The notes below the pieces were generated by a model. The model was not told the DNA's origin and did not search any database. It saw nothing but the letters and a program-made list of their open reading frames with translations. DNA of 30,355 nucleotides from a virus. Numbering within the stretch: position 1 is the first letter of the stretch; each line of letters begins with the position of its first letter. Location of the stretch: IMG/VR virus record IMGVR_UViG_3300033994_000555, positions 1 through 30,355 of that record. One strand, 5' to 3'. Below, one piece after another: positions 22,774 to 28,828 of the stretch. Position numbers and translations under genes: made by a program.

Positions 22774-23516
22774 GCGAATCACCACAAATCTTCAAGGCAT
22801 TAGCACTGGTGATGGCTGATGTTGGTGCTGTCCGTAAAGCAGAGTTCAACAGCCACCAGAAGTTTTCATTCAGGGGCATTGATGCAGTCATCAACGCAGT
22901 GTCACCAGCGTTCCGCAAGCATGGCGTGTTCTGCATACCAACAGTTATCAGCAGTGAGTATGAATCTGTGCAGGTTGGACAGAACAGAACAGTGATGGGT
23001 CATGCACGCGTCATGGTGCGATACACATTCCACGCATCTGATGGTTCATCAGTAGAAGCCACAGTGAGCGCAGAGAGCATGGACAGTGGTGACAAAGCCA
23101 CAGCCAAAGCAATGAGCGTTGCCTATCGCACAGCGTTGTTGCAGACATTGTGCCTGCCCACTGATGAAGCAGACCCTGACGCTGACACATTTGAGCGTTC
23201 ACCAGTCACTGCACCAGCCAAGCATGAAGAAGCAGTGCGTGTCCCACGCGCAACACAAACACCAGAACGCAAGCCTGAACCACAATCAACCAACACACGC
23301 CAAGCACCAAAACGCAGTGACGCACAAGCAACGCTGATGAACAACTTGTTGCACCAATGTGAAGTTGATGAACAGTTGATTGTTGATTCTTTCAAAGTGA
23401 AGATTGATGACATGAATGTGCCACAAGCAAAGACAGTGATTGATGCGCTGTTGCGTTTGAAGAAGGGTGAATCAGAAGTTCAGATTGGTGCTGATGGTGT
23501 CCCATTCATTCAGTGA
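22770..23516 (+). CDS. erf: ERF-family single-strand annealing protein
   Basis: A 248-residue protein. Residues 1-140 match the ERF family: FKALALVMADVGAVRKAEFN, FSFRGIDAVINAVSPAFRKH, the AESMDSGDKATAKAMSVAYR stretch (101-120) and LLQTLCLPTDEADPD. The middle is a disordered Pro/Lys/Gln linker and the end a small helical domain (TVIDALLRLKKGESE). It anneals strands resected by the YqaJ nuclease, giving RecA-independent recombination. Start overlaps the previous stop (ATGA). Confidence 0.9.
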   Translation: MSESPQIFKALALVMADVGAVRKAEFNSHQKFSFRGIDAVINAVSPAFRKHGVFCIPTVISSEYESVQVGQNRTVMGHARVMVRYTFHASDGSSVEATVSAESMDSGDKATAKAMSVAYRTALLQTLCLPTDEADPDADTFERSPVTAPAKHEEAVRVPRATQTPERKPEPQSTNTRQAPKRSDAQATLMNNLLHQCEVDEQLIVDSFKVKIDDMNVPQAKTVIDALLRLKKGESEVQIGADGVPFIQ

Positions 23517-23703
23517 TGGTGACCGTTTCAAGGTTGCTGGTTTGCGTGGTGTCTTTGTGTATCGGGGCATCAATCCTGATGGGTCTGTGCGCTGCTTTGG
23601 TGGGGTGCAGGGCAGGGAGAAATGGCGCAGTTTCCCAATATCGGCAGGGCTGAAACCCTTACGCCACAAGGGTTTGAAGAATGAGTTGCATATCTCTGAT
23701 TAG
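23494..23703 (+). CDS. Small beta-rich protein, unknown
   Basis: A 69-residue product starting at ATG 23494, 23 nt inside the end of the ERF gene. Earlier in-frame GTG starts also exist. It contains GDRFKVAGLRGVFVYRG and DGSVRCFGGVQGREKWRSFP, a compact beta pattern that looks like a real domain. Its 3' end runs through the stem-loop at 23653 and the promoter of gene C, so coding and regulatory DNA overlap. Function unknown. Confidence 0.6.
   Translation: MVSHSFSDGDRFKVAGLRGVFVYRGINPDGSVRCFGGVQGREKWRSFPISAGLKPLRHKGLKNELHISD
23653..23675 (+). terminator. Stem-loop upstream of promoter C
   Basis: AAACCCTT (23653-23660) and AAGGGTTT (23668-23675) form a perfect 8-bp stem with loop ACGCCAC. The same stem and loop, within a 27-nt identical block, occur at 26291-26313. 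It may terminate upstream transcription before the leaderless promoter, although no T tract follows. Confidence 0.6.
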
Positions 23704-23716
23704 GTGTGCTTATAAT
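23686..23716 (+). promoter_or_regulatory. Leaderless promoter C
   Basis: TATAAT (23711-23716) is followed by six nt (GTCTGT) and ATGGAAAC at 23723. TTGCAT (23686-23691), 19 nt upstream, is the likely -35. CTGATTAGGTGTG in the spacer is shared with promoter A. Confidence 0.7.
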
Positions 23717-23722
23717 GTCTGT

Positions 23723-23935
23723 ATGGAAACACGCACATACCGCAACTACACAATCATCAAGACAGAAAGTGGCTTTGGTGGTCGCATTCATGGTGAAGTT
23801 TTCTACAAGACAACTTGTGGCAATTTCGCACACCCAACCCTGAAGGGTCTGAAGGCTCTCATTGATGCCCGACTTGAAATGACTGCTGATGACATCGCGC
23901 ATCGTGACGCAATCATTGCAATGCTTACCAAGTAA
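23723..23935 (+). CDS. Small protein, leaderless gene C
   Basis: A 70-residue protein starting METRTYRNYTIIKTESGFGG. It has a strand-strand-helix pattern with an amphipathic C-terminal helix (LKGLKALIDARLEMTADDIA). The following gene shows the same pattern (YRGIIIHKST ... LANAIAEIDERI), so the two may be distant relatives. Start set by the -10 to ATG distance. Expressed with the next gene, which has its own ribosome site. Function unknown. Confidence 0.75.
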   Translation: METRTYRNYTIIKTESGFGGRIHGEVFYKTTCGNFAHPTLKGLKALIDARLEMTADDIAHRDAIIAMLTK

Positions 23936-23962
23936 CAACCAACACACATCAAAGGAAACCAA
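23933..23962 (+). repeat. 30-nt leader repeat, copy 1
   Basis: The 30 nt from the TAA stop of gene C through AAAGGAAACCAA are identical to 27232-27261 after gene E. It holds the ribosome binding site AAAGGA for the second gene of each pair. Confidence 0.85.
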
Positions 23963-23965
23963 ACC

Positions 23966-24205
23966 ATGAACACCAACACCAAGCCAATCAAACTAAAAAC
24001 AGGTCGCTATTCGTATCGTGGCATCATCATTCATAAGTCAACAAGACTTGGATTTGTATTCACCATTCAACATGGAAACCCAAACTGCACTTGGTACTAC
24101 GGTGGCATCGGAACACTTGCCAATGCAATCGCAGAGATTGATGAACGCATTGCTAGTGGCGATTTCATTATCAATCGCACAGGATTGAAGCAGGTGAAGT
24201 GGTGA
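23966..24205 (+). CDS. Small protein, partner of gene C
   Basis: A 79-residue product with AAAGGA 12 nt upstream. The sequence TGRYSYRGIIIHKSTRLGFV leads into FTIQHGNPNCTWYYGG and a helix TLANAIAEIDERIASG. This beta-beta-beta-alpha layout resembles gene C and several other short proteins here. It might be a small nucleic acid binding fold, but no known family is recognised. Stop overlaps the next start (GTGA). Confidence 0.75.
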   Translation: MNTNTKPIKLKTGRYSYRGIIIHKSTRLGFVFTIQHGNPNCTWYYGGIGTLANAIAEIDERIASGDFIINRTGLKQVKW

Positions 24206-24417
24206 GTACCAAACAAGCCAAGCGCAGCAAGTGTCACTTCTGTGGGCAGACCATGACAGAGAAGCCAGTTATCAAAGCAACTGATGCAGAACGCTTCATC
24301 AACGAATACTGCGCAGAAGATGAAGAACTGGTGTGGGTCGCCAAAGATGGCAACGCGATTTGCTACGCAGATGGCATTGCACACTGCACAACTAAAGATT
24401 GGTACGCGTGCCAATGA
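24202..24417 (+). CDS. Small CxxC protein
   Basis: A 71-residue protein from the GTG that overlaps the preceding stop. CHFCGQTM near residue 11 and CYADGIAHC near residue 54 supply paired Cys/His ligands for one metal site. The middle (VIKATDAERFINEYCAEDEE) is helical and acidic. Unknown function; early-operon position suggests a takeover or DNA-metabolism accessory role. Confidence 0.7.
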   Translation: MSTKQAKRSKCHFCGQTMTEKPVIKATDAERFINEYCAEDEELVWVAKDGNAICYADGIAHCTTKDWYACQ

Positions 24418-24584
24418 GCAGACAAGATGACTTGCGATTCACTGGTGCGTACATCGTCACCACACCAGATGAACAACTGCTAATTCACACAGTCAGCGAT
24501 GGCACTGTGCGTGTGGCAAAACGCAAAGACCCAACAGACACTTGGCAACCGCCAGTGTGGGGCAAGCAGGTTCCACATGAGTGA
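24414..24584 (+). CDS. 56-residue protein, unknown
   Basis: Starts at an ATG overlapping the preceding stop (ATGA) and ends inside the next gene (ATGAGTGA). The product begins MSRQDDLRFTGAYIVTTPDE and continues with short strands (QLLIHTVSDGTVRVAKR), then a Trp/Pro-rich end. Tightly coupled on both sides, so likely real. No family recognised. Confidence 0.6.
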   Translation: MSRQDDLRFTGAYIVTTPDEQLLIHTVSDGTVRVAKRKDPTDTWQPPVWGKQVPHE

Positions 24585-25074
24585 CCAGCCAGACCTGTTC
24601 AGCGTTGCTGATGACGATGCTTTGCCCTATGCAGGCACAGCAGGCTTTGTCAGCCAACCAGCAAGCGCACAACGCGCACAGAATGAAGCACGCTCTGGTG
24701 AAGCCACAGCACGCGCACGCGCAGTCCTAACGCACCTAGAAGCCCACCCTGAAGGCTTGACATGGAAAGAACTAGCAACCCTGATGAACCTGCATCATGG
24801 TCAGGTTTCTGGTGCGCTGTCCAACCTGCACAAGTCAGGTCATGTGTTCATGCTTCACGCACAACGCAATCGTTGCCACCCTTACTGCCATGCCAAGCAT
24901 CGTGTGAACTATCCACCAGCAGCGCGCATTGATGAACCAGCACAAACCAAAGCAGGCAAACGCAAAGACGATTTAGAACAGTTGCTGATACTTGTGCAGA
25001 CAGCAGTGAAGTTTGGCAGACTGCAAGACAGTGAAATTGTCAAACACATCAACAGAATGAAGAACGAATCATGA
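24577..25074 (+). CDS. Winged-helix DNA-binding protein
   Basis: A 165-residue protein with a central winged helix (about 46-95): ARAVLTHLEAHPEGLTWKEL then ATLMNLHHGQVSGALSNLHK and the wing SGHVFML. It is followed by RCHPYCHAKH, possibly a metal ligand cluster. GLTWKEL..(x)LHHGQ.SGAL is a pattern I know from actinophage HTH proteins of unknown target. The C-terminal tail is basic then helical. Coupled to the PAPS-reductase-like gene (ATGA). Confidence 0.8.
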   Translation: MSDQPDLFSVADDDALPYAGTAGFVSQPASAQRAQNEARSGEATARARAVLTHLEAHPEGLTWKELATLMNLHHGQVSGALSNLHKSGHVFMLHAQRNRCHPYCHAKHRVNYPPAARIDEPAQTKAGKRKDDLEQLLILVQTAVKFGRLQDSEIVKHINRMKNES

Positions 25075-25868
25075 AGCACTGCGTACAGTTCAGCACTGGC
25101 ATTGGCAGCGCAGAAGTAGCACGCAGGGTTGAACAAATCGCTGCACCAGAAGATGAACTGATACTTCTCACTGCTGACACAATGGTTGAAGATGATGACA
25201 ACTGGCGATTTGCTGAAGAAGTAGTTGCCAAACTTTTATCACCAAGATGGAAATGGATTGTCTTGCGTGATGGCAGAACACCGATGCAAGTAGGTAGAGA
25301 CAAAAGGGTTGTGCCAAACAACAGACTTGCTGTGTGCAGCAAGGTCTTGAAATCAGAAATCTTGAATCGTTGGATAAAGCACAACTGTGACCCTGAAAAC
25401 ACAATCATTCATCTTGGTTTTGATTGGACAGAGCCACACAGATTTGAGCGTTCAGAACCACTGTGGAAGCCATACCAGATTGACGCTGTACTGATGCGTG
25501 AGCCATACAGAGAGAAATCAGCGTTGATGCAAGAGTTCCGTGACTTAGGCGTTGAACCACCACGCTTGTATTCAGTTGGCTTCAGCCACGCAAACTGTGG
25601 TGGTGCGTGTGTGCGTGGTGGTCAGGCATCATGGAAACTGCTTTACCAGTGGAACCCTGAACGCTTCAAGGAATGGGAAGAAGAAGAAGAACGCACCAGA
25701 ACGATGTTGGGCAAAGATGTTGCGATGATGCGTGAAACCGTGAAGGGTGAAATGCGCCCACTGACCCTGCGCCGATTCCGTGAACGCATTGAAGTACAAC
25801 CACAACTTTTTGAAAAAGATGATTGGGGTTCTTGTGGCTGCTTCATGGACACAGAAGAAGAACAATGA
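25071..25868 (+). CDS. PAPS reductase-like ATP pyrophosphatase
   Basis: A 265-residue adenine-nucleotide alpha-hydrolase-type protein. The PP-loop is degenerate: FSTGIGSAEVA (7-17) in place of SGGKDS. Other hallmarks are LLTADTMVEDDDNWRF, VLRDGRTPMQVG, VCSKVLKSEILNRW with Cys89, LGFDWTEPHRFERSEPLW, HANCGGACVRGGQASWKLL (Cys176, Cys180) and CGCF near the end. This is a common actinophage family annotated as PAPS reductase, but the true substrate is unknown; nucleotide or base modification is as plausible as sulfate reduction. Coupled on both sides by ATGA overlaps. Confidence 0.8.
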   Translation: MKHCVQFSTGIGSAEVARRVEQIAAPEDELILLTADTMVEDDDNWRFAEEVVAKLLSPRWKWIVLRDGRTPMQVGRDKRVVPNNRLAVCSKVLKSEILNRWIKHNCDPENTIIHLGFDWTEPHRFERSEPLWKPYQIDAVLMREPYREKSALMQEFRDLGVEPPRLYSVGFSHANCGGACVRGGQASWKLLYQWNPERFKEWEEEEERTRTMLGKDVAMMRETVKGEMRPLTLRRFRERIEVQPQLFEKDDWGSCGCFMDTEEEQ

Positions 25869-26284
25869 CAGAAGAAGAACCAGCACGCAAAGGTGAATGC
25901 CCATGTGGGTGTGACCTGTTCGGCAACATCACCAATGGTCGCCATGTGCGTGGCTGTGCCTGCAATCGTTGCAGGGGCAAACGCAACAGAAGCAAAGGTG
26001 ACAACAAAGCACGCAAAGCACGAAAGGCTTTGGGCATTGGTGGTGTCAACAGCAGACATGAAGAAGTGTGGGGTGGTGCGCTGCGTTTAGAAGTCAAAGC
26101 AGGTGCGCAAATCAAACCAGTGGTGACTGCGTTTCTGCGCTGTGAAGTTCAGTCAGAGCAGGCACGCCCGATTGGTGACCACAGACCCTTCATGATGGTG
26201 GCGATGCCTGATGGCTGGTCTGATGGGCTGATTGTGATGCGCCTATCTGATTACACCAAGCATCATGGGATTGAGCCTATCTAG
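25865..26284 (+). CDS. Cys-cluster protein with nuclease-like core
   Basis: A 139-residue protein. The N-terminal metal knuckle has Cys12, 14, 16, 31, 33 and 36 (ECPCGCD and GCACNRCRGKRNRSKG), then a basic helix (NKARKARKALGIGG). The core HEEVWGGALRLEVKAGAQ carries Glu66/67, Glu76 and Lys78, with Glu94/Gln96 after it, consistent with a PD-(D/E)xK nuclease or Holliday junction resolvase-like fold. It ends MVAMPDGWSDGLIVMRL. A structure-specific nuclease would suit the recombination operon. Motif-based inference, not certain. Confidence 0.6.
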   Translation: MTEEEPARKGECPCGCDLFGNITNGRHVRGCACNRCRGKRNRSKGDNKARKARKALGIGGVNSRHEEVWGGALRLEVKAGAQIKPVVTAFLRCEVQSEQARPIGDHRPFMMVAMPDGWSDGLIVMRLSDYTKHHGIEPI

Positions 26285-26290
26285 GTTCTG

Positions 26291-26313
26291 AAACCCTTAC
26301 GCCACAAGGGTTT
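26291..26313 (+). terminator. Stem-loop upstream of promoter D
   Basis: AAACCCTT (26291-26298) with AAGGGTTT (26306-26313), loop ACGCCAC, directly after the stop of the preceding gene. Identical to the stem-loop at 23653-23675. Confidence 0.65.
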
Positions 26314-26324
26314 GCGCAGGGTAG

Positions 26325-26354
26325 TTGTGTTGCTTGATAAGCCATGCCTATGAT
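26325..26354 (+). promoter_or_regulatory. Leaderless promoter D
   Basis: TTGTGT (26325-26330), an 18-nt spacer and TATGAT (26349-26354), then six nt (GTCTCT) to ATGGAAAC at 26361. The upstream sequence GGTTTGCGCAGGGTAG is shared with promoter A. Confidence 0.7.
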
Positions 26355-26360
26355 GTCTCT

Positions 26361-26558
26361 ATGGAAACCAACACCACCTTCATCAACAACAACACCAAGT
26401 TCACCATTGTTCAAATCAAAGAACACAGCGAGAACTTCAGCACCCAACTTGGCTGGTCACACTTTGCAGAAATCAAACGCGTGAATGGTCGCAAGTCCTA
26501 CTACGCCAACCTTCTCATTGTTGATGGCGCAGTTGTTCAGACAAAGGTGGTCATGTGA
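26361..26558 (+). CDS. Small protein, leaderless gene D
   Basis: A 65-residue protein starting METNTTFINNNTKFTIVQIK. The pattern FAEIKRVNGRKSYYANLLIV is beta-rich and basic. No family recognised. Start fixed by the shared promoter-to-ATG spacing. The stop overlaps the next start (TGATG), so the two are co-transcribed. Confidence 0.75.
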   Translation: METNTTFINNNTKFTIVQIKEHSENFSTQLGWSHFAEIKRVNGRKSYYANLLIVDGAVVQTKVVM

Positions 26559-26755
26559 TGACTAAGCCACACACACCAATCAACCAGTTGATTCTTGACA
26601 GCAAAGACCTGTCACAGTTCCCCATCACACGCGTGGCGCAGGGCTGGCAGGTCATTGACCAGCGTGAAGGGTTCTGCCATCACCCACGCATCTTCAAGAC
26701 CAAGCGTGCAGCGCAGGTGGCTATCTGCTCTGTGGTCAAGCAGGCAATGTCATGA
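26558..26755 (+). CDS. Small protein, partner of gene D
   Basis: A 65-residue product, MTKPHTPINQLILDSKDLSQ followed by FPITRVAQGWQVIDQREGFC and a C-terminal helix (FKTKRAAQVAICSVVKQAMS). The strand-strand-(F)KTKRAAQ helix pattern resembles gene E (HSFKTQKQAQQFID). A GTG at 26555 is an alternative start adding one residue. Function unknown. Confidence 0.65.
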   Translation: MTKPHTPINQLILDSKDLSQFPITRVAQGWQVIDQREGFCHHPRIFKTKRAAQVAICSVVKQAMS

Positions 26756-26796
26756 GCCTGCCAGAAGCGTCAGGAAGCCCTGTGAGCGTCTTTCAG

Positions 26797-26826
26797 GGCT
26801 GGCAGGGGCTGAACCACCCCACAGCC
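26797..26826 (+). terminator. Hairpin between gene D partner and gene E
   Basis: GGCTG...GGGG (26797-26808) pairs with CCCC...CAGCC (26817-26826) with a small internal asymmetry. It resembles the post-endolysin hairpin and lies in the 150-nt gap before promoter E. That gap otherwise holds only the promoter; a reading frame through it from ATG 26752 continues into gene E. Confidence 0.45.
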
Positions 26827-26895
26827 ATCAGCAAGGCTTCTGAAGGCTTGTCAGGGAATCTGCCCCCAATGCCACAACCAGTCATCAGTTGTGGT

Positions 26896-26901
26896 TATGA
26901 T
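26896..26901 (+). promoter_or_regulatory. Leaderless promoter E (-10 box)
   Basis: TATGAT followed by six nt (GGGGCT) and ATGGAAAC at 26908. AGTTGTGGT just upstream is shared with promoter B, but no good TTG-type -35 is seen at 18 nt, so this copy may depend on an extended -10 or an activator. Confidence 0.6.
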
Positions 26902-26907
26902 GGGGCT

Positions 26908-27234
26908 ATGGAAACCAACACACCAGCACCAACCATCACCAAGACTGTCATGCACAATGGCGTTGCAATTCGCAGGTCAAACGAAATGACAAACAGCAAC
27001 GCCTATCTGAACCGCAATCCGTTTACATGGGTTGTTGATGGACACGCAACCAAGCATTCATTCAAGACACAGAAGCAAGCACAGCAGTTCATTGATGACA
27101 CCATCAAGGCAGAAGCCACCAACGCCTATGGCGATTGGTCAGGTAACTACTTCATCGTTCGTGCTGTTGATGGCAAGTTCACAGAAGTTGCAATCAGCCG
27201 TGATGAATACACAGCAATCAAAGCCACCCGATAA
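26908..27234 (+). CDS. Small protein, leaderless gene E
   Basis: A 108-residue protein starting METNTPAPTITKTVMHNGVA. It contains NPFTWVVDGHATKHSFKTQK and a helix QAQQFIDDTIKAE, then a second half FIVRAVDGKFTEVAISRDEY. An in-frame ATG at 26752 overlaps the previous stop and would add 52 residues, but it would translate the hairpin and promoter, and the METNT start is shared with four other genes. Followed by the 30-nt leader repeat and a partner gene. Function unknown. Confidence 0.7.
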   Translation: METNTPAPTITKTVMHNGVAIRRSNEMTNSNAYLNRNPFTWVVDGHATKHSFKTQKQAQQFIDDTIKAEATNAYGDWSGNYFIVRAVDGKFTEVAISRDEYTAIKATR

Positions 27235-27261
27235 CAACCAACACACATCAAAGGAAACCAA
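27232..27261 (+). repeat. 30-nt leader repeat, copy 2
   Basis: Identical to 23933-23962, again starting with the TAA stop of a leaderless gene and carrying AAAGGA for the following start. Confidence 0.85.
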
Positions 27262-27264
27262 CCA

Positions 27265-27504
27265 ATGAAAACCACCAAGCCAAACAACATCAACTACGCA
27301 ATGCAGTACCAACTGATGCGCCTATCAGAAACACTGATGCCACTGATGCCAGAAGTCATCATTGACAAGTTCAGCGCAGTCATGACACCACGCATGGAAC
27401 AAGCAGAAGAACAAGCATCACTGATGCACACAGACCGATATGACATGGTTGTGGATTGGGGCTGTCTTGCACAGCGCATCATTCGCACCAAGGTCAGCCG
27501 ATAA
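27265..27504 (+). CDS. Small helical protein, partner of gene E
   Basis: A 79-residue protein, Met-rich and mainly helical: NYAMQYQLMRLSETLMPLMP, then VIIDKFSAVMTPRMEQAEEQ and YDMVVDWGCLAQRIIRTKV. AAAGGA lies 12 nt upstream within the leader repeat. No family recognised and no similarity to the gene C partner, so the shared leader links unrelated second genes. Confidence 0.75.
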   Translation: MKTTKPNNINYAMQYQLMRLSETLMPLMPEVIIDKFSAVMTPRMEQAEEQASLMHTDRYDMVVDWGCLAQRIIRTKVSR

Positions 27505-27538
27505 ACAAATCTCATCAACAACAAACAAAGGACAGAAC

Positions 27539-28024
27539 ATGAGAATCAACACAGCAACACAACTGCGCAAAGAAATCACTGCGCTTGACCTAGCACTGAA
27601 GATGCTGCGCGCAGAAACAGAAGGACTGCGCAGGTCAACAGTTACCTTGAAGAAAGCCACCAACGCACCACTGGCACTGTGGGAAGAACACTGGTTTGGT
27701 GAACTGCCACAAGCAGAGCAGGACAACATCAACCGCACAGCACGCATGATTGGCAACGCATTAGCAACACGCATCAACCCTGCGCCAGTAGTCAACAACA
27801 CCATCACCAGCGCAACACCAGCAAAGCCAGCAGCACAGAAGCCTGTGAAGCGCACACGCAAGAAAAGCACAGCACCAGCACGCAACGCACGATGGACAGC
27901 CACAGATGACAAGAACCTTCTGCGCATGGTCAAAGCAAAGCAAACACCAGAAAACATTGCAGTGCTGATGGGTCGCAGTACAGGTTCAATCACACAACGC
28001 ATCAAGATTCTGAAAGCCCGATAA
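27539..28024 (+). CDS. Myb/SANT-like DNA-binding protein
   Basis: A 161-residue protein with an N-terminal coiled coil (LRKEITALDLALKMLRAETE), a basic Ala/Pro/Lys linker (about 93-117) and a C-terminal three-helix Myb-like domain: RWTATDDKNLLRMVKAKQTP then ENIAVLMGRSTGSITQRIK (119-156). Likely binds DNA, as a regulator or a nucleoid-like protein. AAAGGA precedes ATG 27539. A long antisense frame lies opposite but has no support. Confidence 0.75.
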   Translation: MRINTATQLRKEITALDLALKMLRAETEGLRRSTVTLKKATNAPLALWEEHWFGELPQAEQDNINRTARMIGNALATRINPAPVVNNTITSATPAKPAAQKPVKRTRKKSTAPARNARWTATDDKNLLRMVKAKQTPENIAVLMGRSTGSITQRIKILKAR

Positions 28025-28026
28025 CC

Positions 28027-28218
28027 ATGAGCCTTGACCAAGCATTCTGGTTGTTCTTCATGCTTCCACTAGTCGCAGTCATCATTGGTGGTGTTCTGTG
28101 GGAAGCGTTCAAAGAAATTGCCAATGAAAACACCATCAACAAGCAACGCGTGCGAGAACTGCACCAGCAGAACCATGACCTGCGTGACGAAATCGCACGA
28201 TTGACCAGACAACGCTGA
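28027..28218 (+). CDS. Small membrane-anchored coiled-coil protein
   Basis: A 63-residue protein with an N-terminal membrane helix (AFWLFFMLPLVAVIIGGVLW) followed by a charged coiled coil (VRELHQQNHDLRDEIARL). It resembles the layout of the holin-like protein at 15737 but belongs to the early operon. It could tether a phage process to the membrane or be a spanin-like or exclusion factor. Function unknown. The stop overlaps the next start (TGATG). Confidence 0.65.
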   Translation: MSLDQAFWLFFMLPLVAVIIGGVLWEAFKEIANENTINKQRVRELHQQNHDLRDEIARLTRQR

Positions 28219-28508
28219 TGGCAATGCACGCACAAATCACAACCATCAATGGCGATGTGTGGCTGTCACCAATCACATTGAAAGTCTGTGCTGATTGGGA
28301 ACGCTGGTCAGGCAAAACACTTGCAGCGATGGCAGACCCAACAGCATTGGACTTTGCATACCTGTGCTGGCGTGCTGCCATCTACGCCAAGCAGATAAGC
28401 AAACGCACATCACTTGATGCTTTCGCCAAGATGGTCAATGGTTGGGAGATAGTGAACATAACACCCAATGGTGTTGACCAACTTGAAGAATGGCTGAAAG
28501 AACAGTGA
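28218..28508 (+). CDS. Tail-chaperone-like small protein in early region
   Basis: A 96-residue protein whose core, TLKVCADWERWSGKTLAAMA then LDFAYLCWRAAIYAKQIS and LDAFAKMVNGWEIVNI, follows the same order as the tail chaperone at 8708 (AFERTW, DIAWLAWKTQIR, FDIWLETVETIDV). I regard it as a possible distant relative placed in the early operon. The next ORF begins 19 nt before its stop and lies in the -1 frame, as for chaperone pairs, but no good slippery heptamer is visible. Function uncertain. Confidence 0.6.
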   Translation: MAMHAQITTINGDVWLSPITLKVCADWERWSGKTLAAMADPTALDFAYLCWRAAIYAKQISKRTSLDAFAKMVNGWEIVNITPNGVDQLEEWLKEQ

Positions 28509-28828
28509 CCACATCAGAACACCTACTGCGCCAGTACGCAGTCACAATGCAAATCACTAAGCAGCAATACCATTCACTGCGTGATTACATTTGGTATGAC
28601 ATGGCAGAACGGCAACTGCGCATTGAGACACAGCAAATAGGCATGGTCATTGAAATCATCAACTTTCGGAATGAACCAACACTTATATTCACTGAAGAAG
28701 GTGAACCAGTAGAGATAATCAAACTGTCTTGCATCGCTACTGGTTATCTATCAAGCGAATCATCAAAGCAAACCCTGCGGAAGATAGAGATTGACAACGC
28801 ACAAACAGAATGGACAGAAGAAGAATGA
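28490..28828 (+). CDS. Acidic hypothetical protein
   Basis: A 112-residue product starting MAERTVTTSEHLLRQYAVTM. It contains QQYHSLRDYIWYDMAERQLR and strands VIEIINFRNEPTLIFTEEG, ending in an acidic tail. No family recognised. Overlaps the previous gene by 19 nt and the next by ATGA. A later in-frame ATG at about 28547 would be the alternative start. Confidence 0.65.
   Translation: MAERTVTTSEHLLRQYAVTMQITKQQYHSLRDYIWYDMAERQLRIETQQIGMVIEIINFRNEPTLIFTEEGEPVEIIKLSCIATGYLSSESSKQTLRKIEIDNAQTEWTEEE

Noticed and set aside
26752-26907. 52-residue N-terminal extension of gene E
   Set aside because: It would translate a hairpin and the -10 box, and the METNT start with its promoter spacing is shared with four other genes. 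It remains possible as read-through translation.
18311-26910. CRISPR array from repeated blocks
   Set aside because: The repeats are few, kilobases apart, and each precedes a gene start; they are promoter modules, not regularly spaced repeats.
27418-28041. 207-residue minus-strand ORF in the early region
   Set aside because: Lies opposite the well supported Myb-like gene and its neighbour; composition is that of a mirrored reading frame.
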